Positions 31,830-44,920 are shown, counted from the first letter of the stretch. The stretch is DNA of 64,000 nucleotides from Unio delphinus (GCA_029339505.1 JAQISU010000071.1:1736001-1800000); one strand, 5' to 3'. The notes: generated from the sequence alone by a model not told the origin. Numbers and translations are program-made.

Positions 31830-32260
31830 GTGATTGTGCTAACGCAAACTTGCCAGCTTGCCTGGAGGATGAAACAGCGTGGAGTTAAGTAATGCACGTT
31901 TCAGTTTTCTCGATGGCATGGTAATGGTAACGCAGATGGGTGAGAAATATATACATAAAATCATTAGTTGTGACGAGGTATATTCTGTATTCAAAAACAC
32001 ATTAAAAATGTTTTTCGACACAAAAGACACGGCAATCATAATGTGCGGTGATGAAGGGCTACCGCCTTTGTTTACAGGGGAATTCCCACACATCTGTCTA
32101 AACAGTTACGTATAAGTTGATGATGAAATGTTTCGCGACCGCTGATCCAGCGATGGATCAACACGTGAGCTGAAAACTTTAGTCAGACTTGAGCCAGAGA
32201 GGAGTCAGGGTACGATATTGCGCAGTGTAATTTCCAAAATAGTTCAAATATTGTCTATAA
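31830..32260 (+). pseudogene. SF1 helicase remnant (Polinton remnant D)
   Basis: Homologous to the helicase of element C but on the other strand. Readings include FDVIVLTQTCQLAWRMKQRG (31833-), MGEKYIHKIISCDEV (about 31936-31980, Walker B region; MGEKYI is identical in element C), AIIMCGDEGLPPLFTGE (about 32032-32085, motif III) and TRELKTLVRLEPERSQG (about 32164-32215). Several frame breaks are present. The rest of the polymerase-helicase is missing to the left, where the LINE lies. Confidence 0.78.
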
Positions 32261-32554
32261 TAGTCGAACGGCTGGATCATCTACCATTGACACCATACAA
32301 CAAATAGTTGGTTATGTATGAGAAGACCAAAAATAACAGCGTCAGTTTGATCTTGATGTTGCATTTATCATGACGCGAAAACAACAATGAACAATTCACT
32401 GCGCCAGTTGTAAGAAAAAATGTTGTGGCAATATTTTCCTAATGACGTACGACAATTTACTGTAGGTAGAATCGTTAATAGTCTCGGCCGCGCGGAAATG
32501 TCTCGAATGTAACTGACGTCTTTGGAGCAAGGTTCCTAGAGCAAGTTTTTCCGT
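32261..32554. other. Spacer between helicase and integrase remnants D
   Basis: Nothing recognised. In element C the corresponding tail-to-tail gap is also short and non-coding. Confidence 0.5.
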
Positions 32555-33030
32555 GTTAGTGGGAATGCAACATGGTGGTATTTTCAGGAATTACTTGTAT
32601 TTGTTCAAGGGCAATCCTGGTTCAGGAGCTGTCGATTCTAGTCTGTAGAGATTACATGTCTACCAGTAGATCTTACCACGCTGGAAATTGTAGGTGTGGT
32701 TACATTCCAAATGGGATTGGTTGCACATGCTTTTCCACCCATACGTTCATCAGGTTCATACAATTACTTGACTGTTATAATGCTGCCCAGCACAGACTCT
32801 GTGACTAACTAACATGTGTGTCGCGCCGGCGCGGCATTTGTTTCTCATTTGTTGCATCAATGGGTATCATTGCAATGTCATGCATGACTTCGTTGATAAC
32901 GCGGAAATCACATGCGGTAGTCTCGCTTTCCATTCACAAGATATGTCCTTGCTCAGTATTTATTTGGCGTAATGATGTCCTAAACAACGCTATGTAAGTC
33001 CTCGAATAAACGATTGCCTGATCATGATGT
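32555..33030 (-). pseudogene. Integrase C-terminal remnant (Polinton remnant D)
   Basis: Read downwards: HHDQAIV (near 33025-33005), the motif just before the catalytic Glu; then, after much decay, YEPDERMGGKACATNPIWNV and TTPTISSVVRSTGRHVIST (about 32758-32645), and YRLESTAPEPG (about 32643-32610). The last pieces align with PIWSVTAHTISSIIRS and the STAPQRG region of the element C integrase. Unlike element C, D keeps the YEP...GG segment before PIW. Its tail-to-tail orientation with the helicase remnant is the same as in element C, inverted. Confidence 0.75.
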
Positions 33031-33536
33031 ATCGCGGCGTGACAGTGTCAAACGTTATGTTGTTACATTGTTGTTATCGTCTTGGTCTTCTGATCTAGTC
33101 ATGTAGTTATTTCTGTGGTCATTATTATCATTCCATAGATTCTAAATTTGACGTTGGCACCATTGGCAACTGTATGATTTCGTTCTAGCGATACATCAGC
33201 GCCACCAACTCCAACCACAGGCGATATTATTATATGCGTTGCTGATAACGTAACGATTAACGTCCTTGTTCTAGCGAGCAGCGAGTAAACTGCATCTACA
33301 ACATTGGCGATGACGATGCTTCGTTTGCGGTATTTATTTTGATTTGTCATGTGATCATTGATGATTTCTTCAAGCGATGCCGTCCGCGCACGCGCCTGGT
33401 TGTACCGAAAGGACTATGTGATTCATTAATGTATATACTAAGGTGCCTATTGAGGTGGTTTCGCGTTGAATTCCATACACCATCAATACGAATTTGCGAT
33501 TAACAATAATACAAATAAGAATAAGAATGAGGACTT
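33031..33536. other. Probably further decayed integrase, not legible
   Basis: An 83-codon minus-strand reading (33099-33350) begins TNQNKYRKRSIVIANVVDAV. It lies where the integrase core of remnant D should be, but I cannot match its motifs. Confidence 0.3.
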
Positions 33537-33880
33537 TTATATAGGGCCTAACCTTTAGAAGCTCTAAGCGCTTTACAACATCTATGATCTTATTATTACA
33601 CTACAGAAAAACAAAATTAAAACAAAAACCATGAAATTGGAAAACATAAAATATGCTGAAAAATATTTAAGGTACTAACATTGTTAGGTATTTTAATTTG
33701 TTCTTGCAGTCGATAAAAGTGAGCTTTAAGAGCACTCTCGAAAGGGATCACTTTGTATTTGTGTTTAATTTCAATGGGTAATTCATTCCAATAGCTGGGC
33801 CCTGTCATGCAAAAGAACGTTGTCCATATGACTTCATTTTCATTGTCGGATCAATGAGTAGACGATTTAAATATAGTGTG
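33537..33880 (-). mobile_element. CR1/L2-like LINE, 3'-terminal fragment
   Basis: On the minus strand, GPSYWNELPIEIKHKYKVI (about 33805-33745), FESALKAHFYRLQEQIK and the 3' untranslated sequence ending near GCGCTTAGAGC / TATAAAAGTCC match the ends of the copies at 37118, 35470 and 54055. Only the last part of the RT protein and the 3' tail remain. Confidence 0.85.
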
Positions 33881-35248
<1,368 letters not shown>

Positions 35249-35265
35249 TGTTTTTCAATTTCACG

Positions 35266-35268
<3 letters not shown>

Positions 35269-35340
<72 letters not shown>
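35269..35340. repeat. (AT)n microsatellite
   Basis: About 36 AT units just right of the candidate LTR. Confidence 0.97.
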
Positions 35341-35342
<2 letters not shown>

Positions 35343-35469
35343 TTCACAATACCATAATAATACGCATCTCTGTACATTACACTCCTTATATACTTATTAA
35401 CAATTTTTGTCACACACTGCATTCATTTTACAAAGTTACATTTCACTTCAACAGTTACAAAATCTAGAT

Positions 35470-36060
35470 GTCACACATATAAATGCGCCTAATCTTTAGA
35501 AGCTCTCAACGCTTTACAACATCAATGAAGATATCACTACACTACAGAAAAACAAAAAACAAACACCATGAAATTGAAAAACATGCTGAAAACATTCAAG
35601 ATACAAAATAGTATTAGGTCTATAAATTTGTTCCTGCAGTTGAAAAGGGTAAGTTTTAAGAGCACTCTTAAAAAGGATCACGGTGGCATCAATGAGCAAT
35701 TCGTTTCACATCGCCTCAGCTCAATATATGCAGCCTTGCATATGTTCATGACATGTTTGTGCAATGTGAGAGTACTGTCTAGAGTAACACTTAGGTTTCG
35801 TGCTGACTGTGATAAGTTAATGTTGTTGTTGCTGACATATATATTGTTTGAGGTAAAAGATGTGAATGCGAATGTCTTTGTGTTGTGATCAGAATGGCCT
35901 CAGTTTTATCATCATTCGTCTGCAGATTGTTAAATTTCAACCATGATTTCTTGCTAAAGCTAAGTTAAAAATCCTAATCAAACAAACAAACAAAATCAAC
36001 CATGACTTCACATCAGAAAAGCACCTCTCTACTCCTTCGATGTTAGCGTCAACTTTGTGA
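35470..36060 (-). mobile_element. CR1/L2-like LINE copy with internal deletion
   Basis: The 3' tail (35470-35530) is followed upstream by FKSALKTYPFQLQEQI, but then the reading jumps at about 35700 to an N-proximal part of the same RT (about 35900-35705: LSQSARNL, then LTLHKHVMNICKAAYIELRR in pieces). Compared with the copy at 37118, several hundred bases are missing. A 50-bp SINE tail is inserted at about 35946-35994. Confidence 0.8.
35946..35994 (-). mobile_element. Very short SINE tail insertion with target-site duplication
   Basis: AAAGCTAAGTTAAAAATCCTAATC followed by a CAAA run is the extreme 3' end of the tRNA-type SINE (compare 51160-51225). It is bounded by TCAACCATGA at about 35937 and again at about 35995, matching a 10-bp target duplication inside the LINE. 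The run of CAAA lies to the right. Confidence 0.6.
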
Positions 36061-37117
36061 AGAGGCAAATTTCTGGCGATCCATCAAGCATACATTAGTT
36101 GAGACCAGAGAATGATTAATTAGATTTATGGAGACACGTGCGTATCTTATCGCTATACTGCCGTGTACAGTAACGTTCCTTTATAGCGTGAATGTTGTTT
36201 CTAATTAGAACCGATGTTTATCCAGCAGCCAGACAGACTGTTAGTGAAATGATAGACTTCATTTTCATGGCAAACGTTGTCAAATTAAAAAACCGCAGAA
36301 CGTCTGTTACTTAAAACTACCAGGTCAGGCTGACCCGACTTTAGCGACTCTTAAAGAAAGGCTGGCAAAGACATTTGATTCTGATTGTTCACGTTAACAA
36401 AGGGGTGTATTTCTCACAAAATTTCATAGGGTTTAATATTGCCCTTATTGAAATTGAAGTAAGTCTGAGTTTTCTTGCGGGAGGACAAAATATAAAATTC
36501 ACTACAGGCTCCGAGTGCAATTAGAAAGAAATTCATTCGTAAAGAGTGTGGTCCAGGCAAGCCGCCAAAACTGGTTGGGTGACGAAACCACAAAGGTATA
36601 GTGTCACAATTCCATGTAATTTGATGATGTGATTTATATAATGTATACTGAGTTTTGCATGATTTTACTCTAATACATTTGTATAATAATGTGCTTTTGA
36701 ATTATAGCGATGTTGAGTTCTGCATAGGAATTCGTACTTATTCTTAGATAAGTTGACAAACTGTTTACTCTGGTGTAGTGTTAGCATAAACACTAGGTTG
36801 AGTTAAGCATAGAATAGGAAGTCTTACATTAATTCTTAGAAAATGTTGACGAATTGTTTAATTTGTCATCTTATTTACATCATAACTAGGTTCTAAGAAC
36901 TTAATGCATTGCATCACATTAGTAATATGTACGAGAATCCGTGTGAATTAACCGAATTTAGATTTCACGTATGATTAACAGTCAGTATGTATTGATTGGA
37001 AGGATGAAACGCATTCCATTTATTTGCTGTGTAAATTAAGGCTGGACCAGAATCCCACGCCTCGTGGCATTGTTAATGTTTAACGTCAAGGCGTAACTAA
37101 TTAGTAATTCGACTAGC
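36061..37117. other. No recognisable gene
   Basis: AT-rich unique sequence between two LINE copies. Confidence 0.5.
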
Positions 37118-37175
<58 letters not shown>

Positions 37176-39060
37176 TAATAATAATAATGTATAGCGACTA
37201 TTCTCTAGAAGCTTTAAACGCTTTGCAACATCTATGCTGAAATGACTACACTACAGAAAAATAAATAACAAAAAAACATGAAATTGGCAAACATAAAAAC
37301 ATGCTAAAAAGATATGAGATACAAAACATTATTAGGTCTCTAAGTTTGTTCCTGCAGTCGAAAAAGGTGAGTTTTAAGAGCACTCTTAAAAGGGACCACT
37401 GTGTCGAATTTCAATGGGTAATTCGTTCCACATCGCCGGGCCCTGGTATGCAAGAGAACGTTGTCCATATGACTTCGTTTTCATAGTGGGAACAATGACT
37501 ATACGATTGTCAGATGAGGAGTGCAAGTATCTTGCTGGTGTATACACATGAGTGAGACCGGATATATATGTTGGACTGGAGTCTGTCAAAGCACAGAGAA
37601 CAAATTTTATGTTTGATTCTGTATCGAATTAATAGCCAGTGTAGGATACAAAGCAGTGGTGAGGTGTGCTCTGATCGAGGTACTGTAAAGAGGATACGAG
37701 CAGCAGTGGTTTGAACGTTTTGAAGTGTCTGGAGTAGATATTGTGATGAACCAGATAGAAGTGAATTACAATAGTCCATTCTTGAAAGTACTAAATGAAC
37801 ACACAAGTGGTTTAGTTGCATCAAACGAAAGATATCTGCGAACGGAACTGATGCGTCTCAGCTCAAGATATGCAGCATTGCACATGTTCATGACATTTTG
37901 GTGCCATGTGAGAGTACTGTATATAGTAACACCTAGGTTTCGTACTGTGATAATTTAATGATGGTGTTGCCGATATTTATTGTAGGTAAAAGAGGTGAAT
38001 CAGAAAGTTTTTGTGTTATGACAAGAATGGCCTCAGTTTTATCCTTATTTATCTGCAGCTTGTTAAATATCATCCATGATTTCACAACAGAAATGCACCT
38101 CTCTACTCTACAGATGGTAGCATCAACTTACGATGAACTTGTATAATTTATATGGGTGTCATCAGCGTACAGTTGATGAGACACTGGGTGATCATCTATA
38201 ACACTTGAGAGCGGCTGAGTGTATAGAATGAAGGGAACATGTCCAAAAACATACCCCTGTGGAACATCACAACATAGATCAACTGGGCTGGAATGTCTTC
38301 CATTTGCAGATACAATTTGTGTCATGTTGATTAAGTAGGACTTGAACCACTCTAAGGCCATATTCTGAATGTCACATACATGCTGGAGACGGTACAGTAA
38401 TATGGCATGGTATATTGTGTCAAATGCTGCAGACAAATCAAGGAGGGTGAGGACTGTAATCTTTCCACTATCCAAAGCAGAATGTCATTAAATACTTTCA
38501 GAAGAGTAGTTTCATTACTGTGGCAAGGGCGATATGCAGACTGTATATTGCTAAAAGATACTGTTTGAATTCAAATGAGATACAAGTTGGGTTAGAAAAA
38601 CTTTTTCAAAGATTTGTGATATGAATGGGAGATTCGAAACTGGGCGGTAGTTCTTTAAATTGTTATGGTCAAGTGTTGGTTTCTTCAGTAGAGGCTTTGC
38701 GATGGCAGTTTTGAAAACTGATGGGAATTTACCCGATGAGAGGAAGATATTAAAAACATCAGTTAGGGAAGGCAATATTGGGTCTAAGCATTCAAACAGC
38801 AGTGATGTTGGAATAGGATCAAGTTCACAAGATTTTGGTGCACTCTTCATTAGATTGTCCGTACTAAATCAATAGAGACATTTTCAAATGCTCCTAATGG
38901 TTGTCCCTGAAATTCTGTATCAAAGCTGTATGGTGACGAGTCAGTTGAAATTGTGTCAAGCGAATCTCTAATGGTTTTTACTTTTTCACGGAAGAAATTT
39001 CCATCTCTAAGTTTCCAGCAGGTCTACTGGAGAGGAGGTGGATGAAAGTGGTATACGTTT
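37118..39060 (-). mobile_element. CR1/L2-like LINE copy: reverse transcriptase to 3' end with (TAA)n tail
   Basis: Read downwards: CELDPIPTSLLFECLDPILP and NNLKNYRPVSNLPFISQIFE (38850-38551), LDLSAAFDTIYHAILL (near 38440), PVDLCCDVPQGYVFG, and HPVSHQLYADDTHINYT with the catalytic Asp-Asp (near 38170). Next are MDYCNSLLSGSSQYLLQTL (near 37780) and GPAMWNELPIEIRH (near 37430), then the 3' end with a TAA repeat at 37118-37188. Reverse transcriptase motifs are complete in order, but frames shift near 38500 and 37850 and in the C-terminal part. The 5' endonuclease part is missing. The microsatellite tail is typical of this LINE group. Confidence 0.88.
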
Positions 39061-39894
39061 GTTCCTTGACATTATTGTGTTTGTTATCTTGAAGAACTAC
39101 GATCATCTGAGGACATGTGTAGTCGATTAATAGCCTTATCATATGTTTACTACTAATAGAAATATCTAATTTCCGAGCCAGGAATGAATGTTCTCACCTG
39201 TATAATCTATAACGAGAAACTTAGTGTCTTCTTCATATCTTTCTTAAATGGGAGAATAGCTTTCAATACGTATTGATGTTACGTACTTTGCGATGTATGC
39301 TGAGGAAAACGAAACTAGAGAGACGTTCAACGAGAAGTATAATCCTGTGATGAAATTCTGCAAAATGCTAAAATTCTAACGTGTTCAGCGTGTTTCCTGA
39401 CACGGATGATAGAGAGTATCATTTCTGAGATCCAAAGTTCTGAACAGCAACAAAGGAAACTAAGGACTCGCAGGTTATTAAATCGTACAAGGCGTTGACT
39501 CCGAGTGTTTCTCTAGATCTTATGATGAATTAAATCTATCCGTAACAGATCGGCTAGTTTATTTAAATCTATTTGAGTTGTCTTGTAATATGGTGAAAGT
39601 TAATTTCTCAAAAAAACAGAGTATATTCCTACTGAAAGAAACTTTCACAATTGTTTATGAAACTGATTAAATTGTTTGTTTATCTTTACGGGGGCTCATA
39701 TTTGTTTGTTCAATATATCTTTACTCGAGCCGGGGTAATTATATCGAGGGCGGTCATCTCTTAGATAACGATTACCAAAAAGGATTGGGTTATAGTATTT
39801 ATTATTAGTATATTCATACAACCCCGTCACAGTGGGAAATAATAAATAAATATAATAATTATCACCCCTACCCAAAGACAAACTTCAGTTGGGT
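39061..39894. other. No recognisable gene
   Basis: AT-rich spacer between two LINE copies. No coding signal is seen. Confidence 0.5.
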
Positions 39895-42280
39895 TGCTAG
39901 ACTTGTATATTTAGGTGTCATCAGCGTATCAGCGTACAATTGGTGAGACACTGGGTGCTGATCTATGACACTTTTTGAGAGCAGCTGAGTGTATAGAATG
40001 AAGAGAATATGTCCAATAGCAGACCCCTGTGGAACACCACAGCATATATCAACTGGGCTGGAGTTTATTCCATTTGCAGATACAATTGGTGTTCTGTTCA
40101 CTACGTAGGACTTTTACCAATGTAAGGCTGCAGTCTGAATGCCAACTACATGATGGAGATGGTGAAGTAATATATCATACTTAATTGTGTCAAATAATGC
40201 AGTCATATCAAGGAGGGTGAGGACTGTGATCTTTCCACTATCCAAAGCAGAGAGAATGTCATTAAATACTTTCAGAAGAGCAGTTTCAGTACTGTGGCAA
40301 AGAGCGATATGCAGACCGTACATTTGCTAACAAGACTCTTTTAATTTAAATGAGATACAGGTTGGGTTAGAACAACGTTTTCTAAAAACATTTATATCAA
40401 CGGGAGATTAGAAACTAGGCGGTAGGTCTTTAAATCGTTGTGGTCAAGCGTTGGTTTCTCCAGCAAAGGATTTACGATGGCAGTTTTAAAAATGATGGAA
40501 GGCAATACTGGGTCTCAACACTCAAGCAGCAGTGATGTTGGAATTCGATTAGGTTCACATAACTTTGGTGCACTCTTCATCACCATTTTCCGTACTAAAT
40601 CCATAGAGACAGGTTCAAATGCTCCTTAAGGTTGTCGCTGAAATTCTGTATGACGCTGAGTCAATTGAAATTGTGTTGTCAAGCAAATCTCTAATAGTTT
40701 GTACGTTGATACGGAAGAAATTTACAAAATGGTCCGGGAGGTCTGCTGAAGAGAAAATAGTTGGAAGTAGTGTTCCTTGATATTAGTTTGTTAGTTATCT
40801 CGAAGAGTTCGTTACAGCCAGAACTCTGTGGGATCATAATACTGTAGTGGGATAATTTAGCCAGATAGACTATGTGACGTTCTTATTAGCGGCTTCATAT
40901 ATTTTTTATGAATAGTGAGTCTGGTGGAAAGCCAAAGCCTCTCTGCCTTACGGAGATGTCTTTTAGCAGTGCGAAACTGGTCCCCAACACTGCTATACCA
41001 TGGAGAACACATTTTTATTGATACTGTGCATTTGGTGGCTGGGGCATGTTTTTCAAGCAATGAACGCATGCAGTTATCGAGTTGTTCTCCTGTAGTATGT
41101 AAGCAAGGTGTTAGGTTTTCATGGATGTCATGCATTTGTTTGGTTCTATTTATCATTCGGGGTTCTCTCTTAGTAGCAAATAAAGGTGGAGGGTTAGGGA
41201 CTGATACGTCGAGATAGCATATCATGCAAAGGTGACCGGATGCAAGTTCTAGGGATACAAGATTGGATTGCAGAATATTATCATCAAATCTATAAAGAAA
41301 AATGTCTAAAATTTGACCAAGTTTTTTGGTTGGTTGGTTAACTGGCTGCTTAAAGTTGAGAATATGAATGGAATCCTGGAGTTTTGACGTTTATGGGTTT
41401 CCAGAACAGTCAAAGTGAAAGTTGAAATCTCCAAGAATAATAAGGTTGCCATCTTTCGAATTTCCATACTCCAGAAGATTCGGAAACTGCTCCAAGAAGA
41501 GAGATTCAGTTAGCTTGATTTGTTTTGCAAGGATTAGGTCGGTATAGACAGAAAAAATGGACTGACCTTCGTTCCAGTGTGAGTTTTATTGGACTAGTTC
41601 AAATGATGTGTGATATAAGTTGAAGTCAGTGTTGTATTTAAGACATTTTATCATGAAATGCTTTGTGATGACAGCAATTCCACCTCCGCGAGAGTTGCGG
41701 GGAAACGACTTGATTGAGTTAGCGGTGGGTGTTCAATCTCCGCACTTGGGCTTATCGCCAGATGTTTTTAGCCATGTTTCTGCCAGGAAGAAGACGTCGA
41801 TATGCTGGTCGTTGATACAATGAACTATTTATGTGCTCCTTTCCTATGTCGTACTGATTGAGCGTTAAATAATGCAATATGTAGGGGTATCTCTGAGAGA
41901 GTAGTTGACACAACGATTGACGATTTAAGATGAATTTGCACCAGGTTATTAAATTTAACGGCTGATATGTTAAGTTTTCTGTTACTGGCGAAAGGGAGAT
42001 AACTGGAATTTTTCTTCGTGTTCTACGCTGACCAGCTTTGAAACAACGTGGGTTTTTTTTTCGCTTCCGTTTACATTTAAGTAATGACGAATGTAGTCTC
42101 AGTTCGTTTAGTCTTGATCACAATGTAGTACGAAGAGCCAAGGTGTGGTCATTTAGTGCGATTAATGAGGGTCCATTATGGCGTAAACGGGTTGACTGGC
42201 GATCACGTGGTGGCGGTTTATTAAAAAACAAAGGACGTCTTAACAGTGAAACAAGACAACCGAGAAAATTTGTAATTGTT
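39895..42280 (-). mobile_element. CR1/L2-like LINE copy: endonuclease to RT palm, 3' end missing
   Basis: Complementary to the neighbouring copy in content. From about 42270 downwards a basic leader (LLKCKRKRKKK) is followed by the endonuclease: IALFNAQSVRHRK (near 41890), DVFFLAETWLKTSGDKP (near 41800), RGGGIAVITKHFMIKCL and IILGDFNFHFDCSGNP (near 41440). Next come NPPPLFATKREPRMINRTKQ and WYSSVGDQFRTAKRHLRKAE (41190-40930), then RT pieces: LTLLDMTALFDTIKYDILLH (near 40210), CCGVPQGSAIGHILFILYTQ and HPVSHQLYAD (near 39930). It breaks off right after the palm, so the thumb and 3' tail are absent. Confidence 0.87.
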
Positions 42281-42892
42281 CTCGTTTGCAAAATAAGGAG
42301 ATGAAGAAACACATACGAACTGAATAGCCGATGCATGATGACACACAATATAGACGAAGAGAGACAGCAAACACATATCATGAAAAATAGCACAAAAACG
42401 AAGGAGCTTCGTCAGGCCAGTTAAACGATTGTGGAAATCTTTTCCAGGTATGTATATGTTGGTTTTAATACGAATGTTGCCTCGGTAATTCGATTGATTA
42501 CGGACGACACGTTTCTTGGAAATCTAACGGTGGAATAACATAATGGATATATAATAAATATCCTACATTAAAAACGCTAAACACAGGAAGTCTTAACACC
42601 CACGTGACCTAAGTGGTAGGTTTGATGTAGTTGTTTTGTTGTGACCATGCTGCTGATCGAGACACTACTGTAAATACTGTGTAGTTGTATGAACACTACC
42701 AGTGGTATATTTATTATCCCTTGGACGCTGTCATCGAGTCATGCGCGAATTTCAGAGATCGTACTGTTGACGACATTGGAACTCCAAAGAATCCATTTCT
42801 GAGTCTATCTAAGTTTCTGCGAAAAGTCGTAACAACGGTAATGTGATTACTATATTCAGCTCTGAATATGGCTAATCCTTCATTGATTCTTG
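42281..42892. other. No recognisable gene
   Basis: Spacer between the LINE and remnant E. It may contain the decayed downstream part of the fibre-like gene. Confidence 0.4.
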
Positions 42893-42991
42893 TTAACCTA
42901 GGTCCTTGTTGGTGCCCACATATTTCATCGTTGGAGCGTCATCATCGTCCAATCCTGGTTCTTTCAAGTTAGCAATACTATGTCCGCCCAT
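42893..42991 (-). pseudogene. Fibre-like N-terminal fragment (Polinton remnant E)
   Basis: From ATG 42991 downwards: GGHSIANLKEPGLDDDDAP then TMKYVGTNKDLG and a stop at 42893. The pattern xIxNLxxPxxDxDAxxxKYV is the short repeat seen at the base of many viral and phage fibre-like proteins. It lies downstream of capsid, core and protease remnants on the same strand, as the coiled-coil gene does in element C. Confidence 0.5.
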
Positions 42992-43009
42992 GTTGAATTC
43001 ACCAGTCAC

Positions 43010-43345
43010 TGTATTTCAGTCTTTTGCAATCGTCTACTGACATCATTGTGGATAATTGCGAGTAATACGCATGTGCCTTTGATTTTTCCGTCGCCGATAT
43101 ACAACAAGATGTTATTCTTGATCGCACCTGCTTGTTTGATGATATTGGCCCATTTGATTTAGTATGTCTTTAACCGCCAATTCTGAACCTGTAAAACACC
43201 AACCTCATCCAGATCAATTCTTGAAAGATGAAAAATTTTGAAATCCTCATCTCATGTTGCATATGCCAACAGATCAATGTGACCATGGGCCTTACCTTTA
43301 GCTGATCTTCCATACATATATGCCATTATAAATGTTTTACCTGTT
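43010..43345 (-). pseudogene. Unrecognised minus-strand remnant (remnant E)
   Basis: Pieces in neighbouring frames read AYMYGRSAKGKAHGHIDLLA (43328-43268), VGVLQVQNWRLK (near 43195) and IKNNILLYIGDGKIKGTCV (near 43110). Gene-like but not recognised. It sits between the protease and fibre-like remnants. Confidence 0.35.
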
Positions 43346-43384
43346 TAAAAGAACATGCAATATATTTATACAGGAGTTTATGAG

Positions 43385-43715
43385 GCGGCCTTAACAAGGA
43401 GTTAAGTACTGCAAGTACTTCTCGACTGCACATGGGTGGATCCGTTATTATTGGTAAGGTTTAATACAAGATTGTATCACGCTCTGCTACATAATCTGCT
43501 TACATATGTTTAAAATTATCTCAGTTGAGCCTGTCCGTACGATTCAAAATAATCAAATTCTACGTGGATCAACCGCGTTAGCAGTCCATTGAGTATCTAG
43601 ACAATAATGGCCATCGAGATTAATAAAACTCGTTTCACCGAAGTTTGTTTTTTCCAGTAATTGATCGCTCATGCAAATACCTCTGAAGGTAGCCCAGCAG
43701 CATCAAGTGAAATAA
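43385..43715 (-). pseudogene. Adenain-type protease remnant (remnant E)
   Basis: Read downwards: SDQLLEKTNFGETSFINLDG (about 43672-43613) aligns with MRDQLPQQPNNTETGIINLD of element C; DTQWTANAVDP covers the His box, where GTHW has become DTQW; YFESYG follows after a stop; and DPPMCSREVLAVLNSLL (about 43439-43389) aligns with DPPICGIEVLNILNAT. The catalytic His is replaced by Gln and stops are present, so it is inactive. The conserved DPPxC-x-x-EVL pattern shows that the unusual Cys box of element C is a lineage feature. Confidence 0.75.
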
Positions 43716-43788
43716 CACTGGATAAGGAGAGCTTTTTCAGCTGTTTCCCAGGAAGTTGCAGACTTTAACCTTACCACGTTTCTGGTAA

Positions 43789-44046
43789 TCATAGAGCCCG
43801 TCTCTTTCTTGGAGGTCTTTTGACCGTGTCTGGTTGCCTTTTCAGCACCATACCGGTTAGCTGTTCGAACAGCATCGATTGATGTTGCTTTGTAACAGCT
43901 GGAGCTTCATTGGTAATCAGAGCTGTAATCACCACTAGCAGTGGAAAGATGCAACCTGTCTTTGCTACGTCATTCATCGTATTCACGTAAAGATCAAGGT
44001 GCACGTCAGTTGTTTTATTTATAATGTGTGTGGTTAGTATGATCAC
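43789..44046 (-). pseudogene. Core protein remnant (remnant E)
   Basis: Read downwards: DLYVNTMNDVAKTGCIFPLL, VVITALITNEAPAVTKQHQ and GMVLKRQPDTVKRPPRKRR. It matches the element C core protein segment NMIKSGGIFPLFAALPALIA...APAV and the basic stretch after it. It lies directly upstream of the protease remnant, as in element C. Confidence 0.72.
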
Positions 44047-44067
44047 TAATATCCGTTGAGAATATCA

Positions 44068-44484
44068 TTAATGGATTAGCATACCTTCATCGGAATATAC
44101 TGCATGACCGTGTGTCATCGTAGCAACATCGACGTCGTTGTGACATATTTGGATTTGTCTACTATCAATCATAGACAGAAAAGTTTTAAATAATGCCATT
44201 ATTGACGAATCCACATTTGTCACCTGCAGCGTATGGAATATTGTTATCTCCCAACAATCGACTCTAAACGAATGCCTCGGCGGACATACAATACCTGGAT
44301 GACGTTTGGATGAATTTTGGACATGTAGTTCGATTAGTCCAAGTTCGATTTGATTGTCGCACTTCACAAGTATAATAATGATAATCATGCACAGACTCGT
44401 CTTGGAGTATTTGTGCGTCAATGTCAAATAATGGATCGGAAATGCGCTTAAATATTTTATTGTAATTCGCTGTAGTCTAAACAC
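44068..44484 (-). pseudogene. Major capsid protein remnant (remnant E)
   Basis: The C-terminal part of this 138-codon reading gives SSIMALFKTFLSMIDSRQIQI and DVDVATMTHGHAVYSDEG, which align with GIMALFESARYMIDGREIEF and NVATTIVGLARYSDDY in the element C capsid. The N-terminal part reads LGLIELHVQNSSKRHPGIV and is less clear. It lies just upstream of the core remnant, so capsid, core and protease are collinear with element C. Most of the capsid gene is deleted between 44068 and the core remnant. Confidence 0.68.
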
Positions 44485-44599
44485 AATGTTCTAACACCGA
44501 TCAATATCATCGACAACGGTGGGACAGACCACTACCTGTTTTTAGGTTCGCTGTTATATTTTATTTATCACGTATATGTCTTATTGTGTCAGAGATGGC

Positions 44600-44920
44600 C
44601 CGCCATATAGTTCTTTCAAGAGCTCGTTTGGTGATTGATTTTTTATTTTACTGACTCTTGATGGCATCACTTCGGTGCTTGGCAGGTTTATCAGAATCTG
44701 GCGTCGTTTTCATTGTACTAGCGTGTCAGTGACCTTATCACGAACATCTTCGATGATTTCCATGACTAATTGTTTTGCAATCGATATAGCTTTTGGGTCC
44801 ATCTTTCTGAATAAACTCGAATAACATGTTCGAGTCCATCTCAATAGATCGCGCTATAAAACAGGGGTCGTTTATCACGCTGCCGTGTTCAGGTCTACGG
44901 TGGGCATTTTTTATAATCAT
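44600..44920 (-). pseudogene. Unrecognised minus-strand remnant next to remnant E
   Basis: One frame reads IEMDSNMLFEFIQKDGPK (near 44850). The neighbouring frame carries on with AISIAKQLVMEIIEDVRDK and SPNELLKELYGGPS to about 44600. A frameshift near 44795 separates them. Helical, charged, protein-like sequence, function unknown. Possibly another gene of remnant E. Confidence 0.35.

Noticed and set aside
40915..41823. Plus-strand readings of 67-100 codons
   Set aside because: Opposite strand of the LINE endonuclease and linker region.
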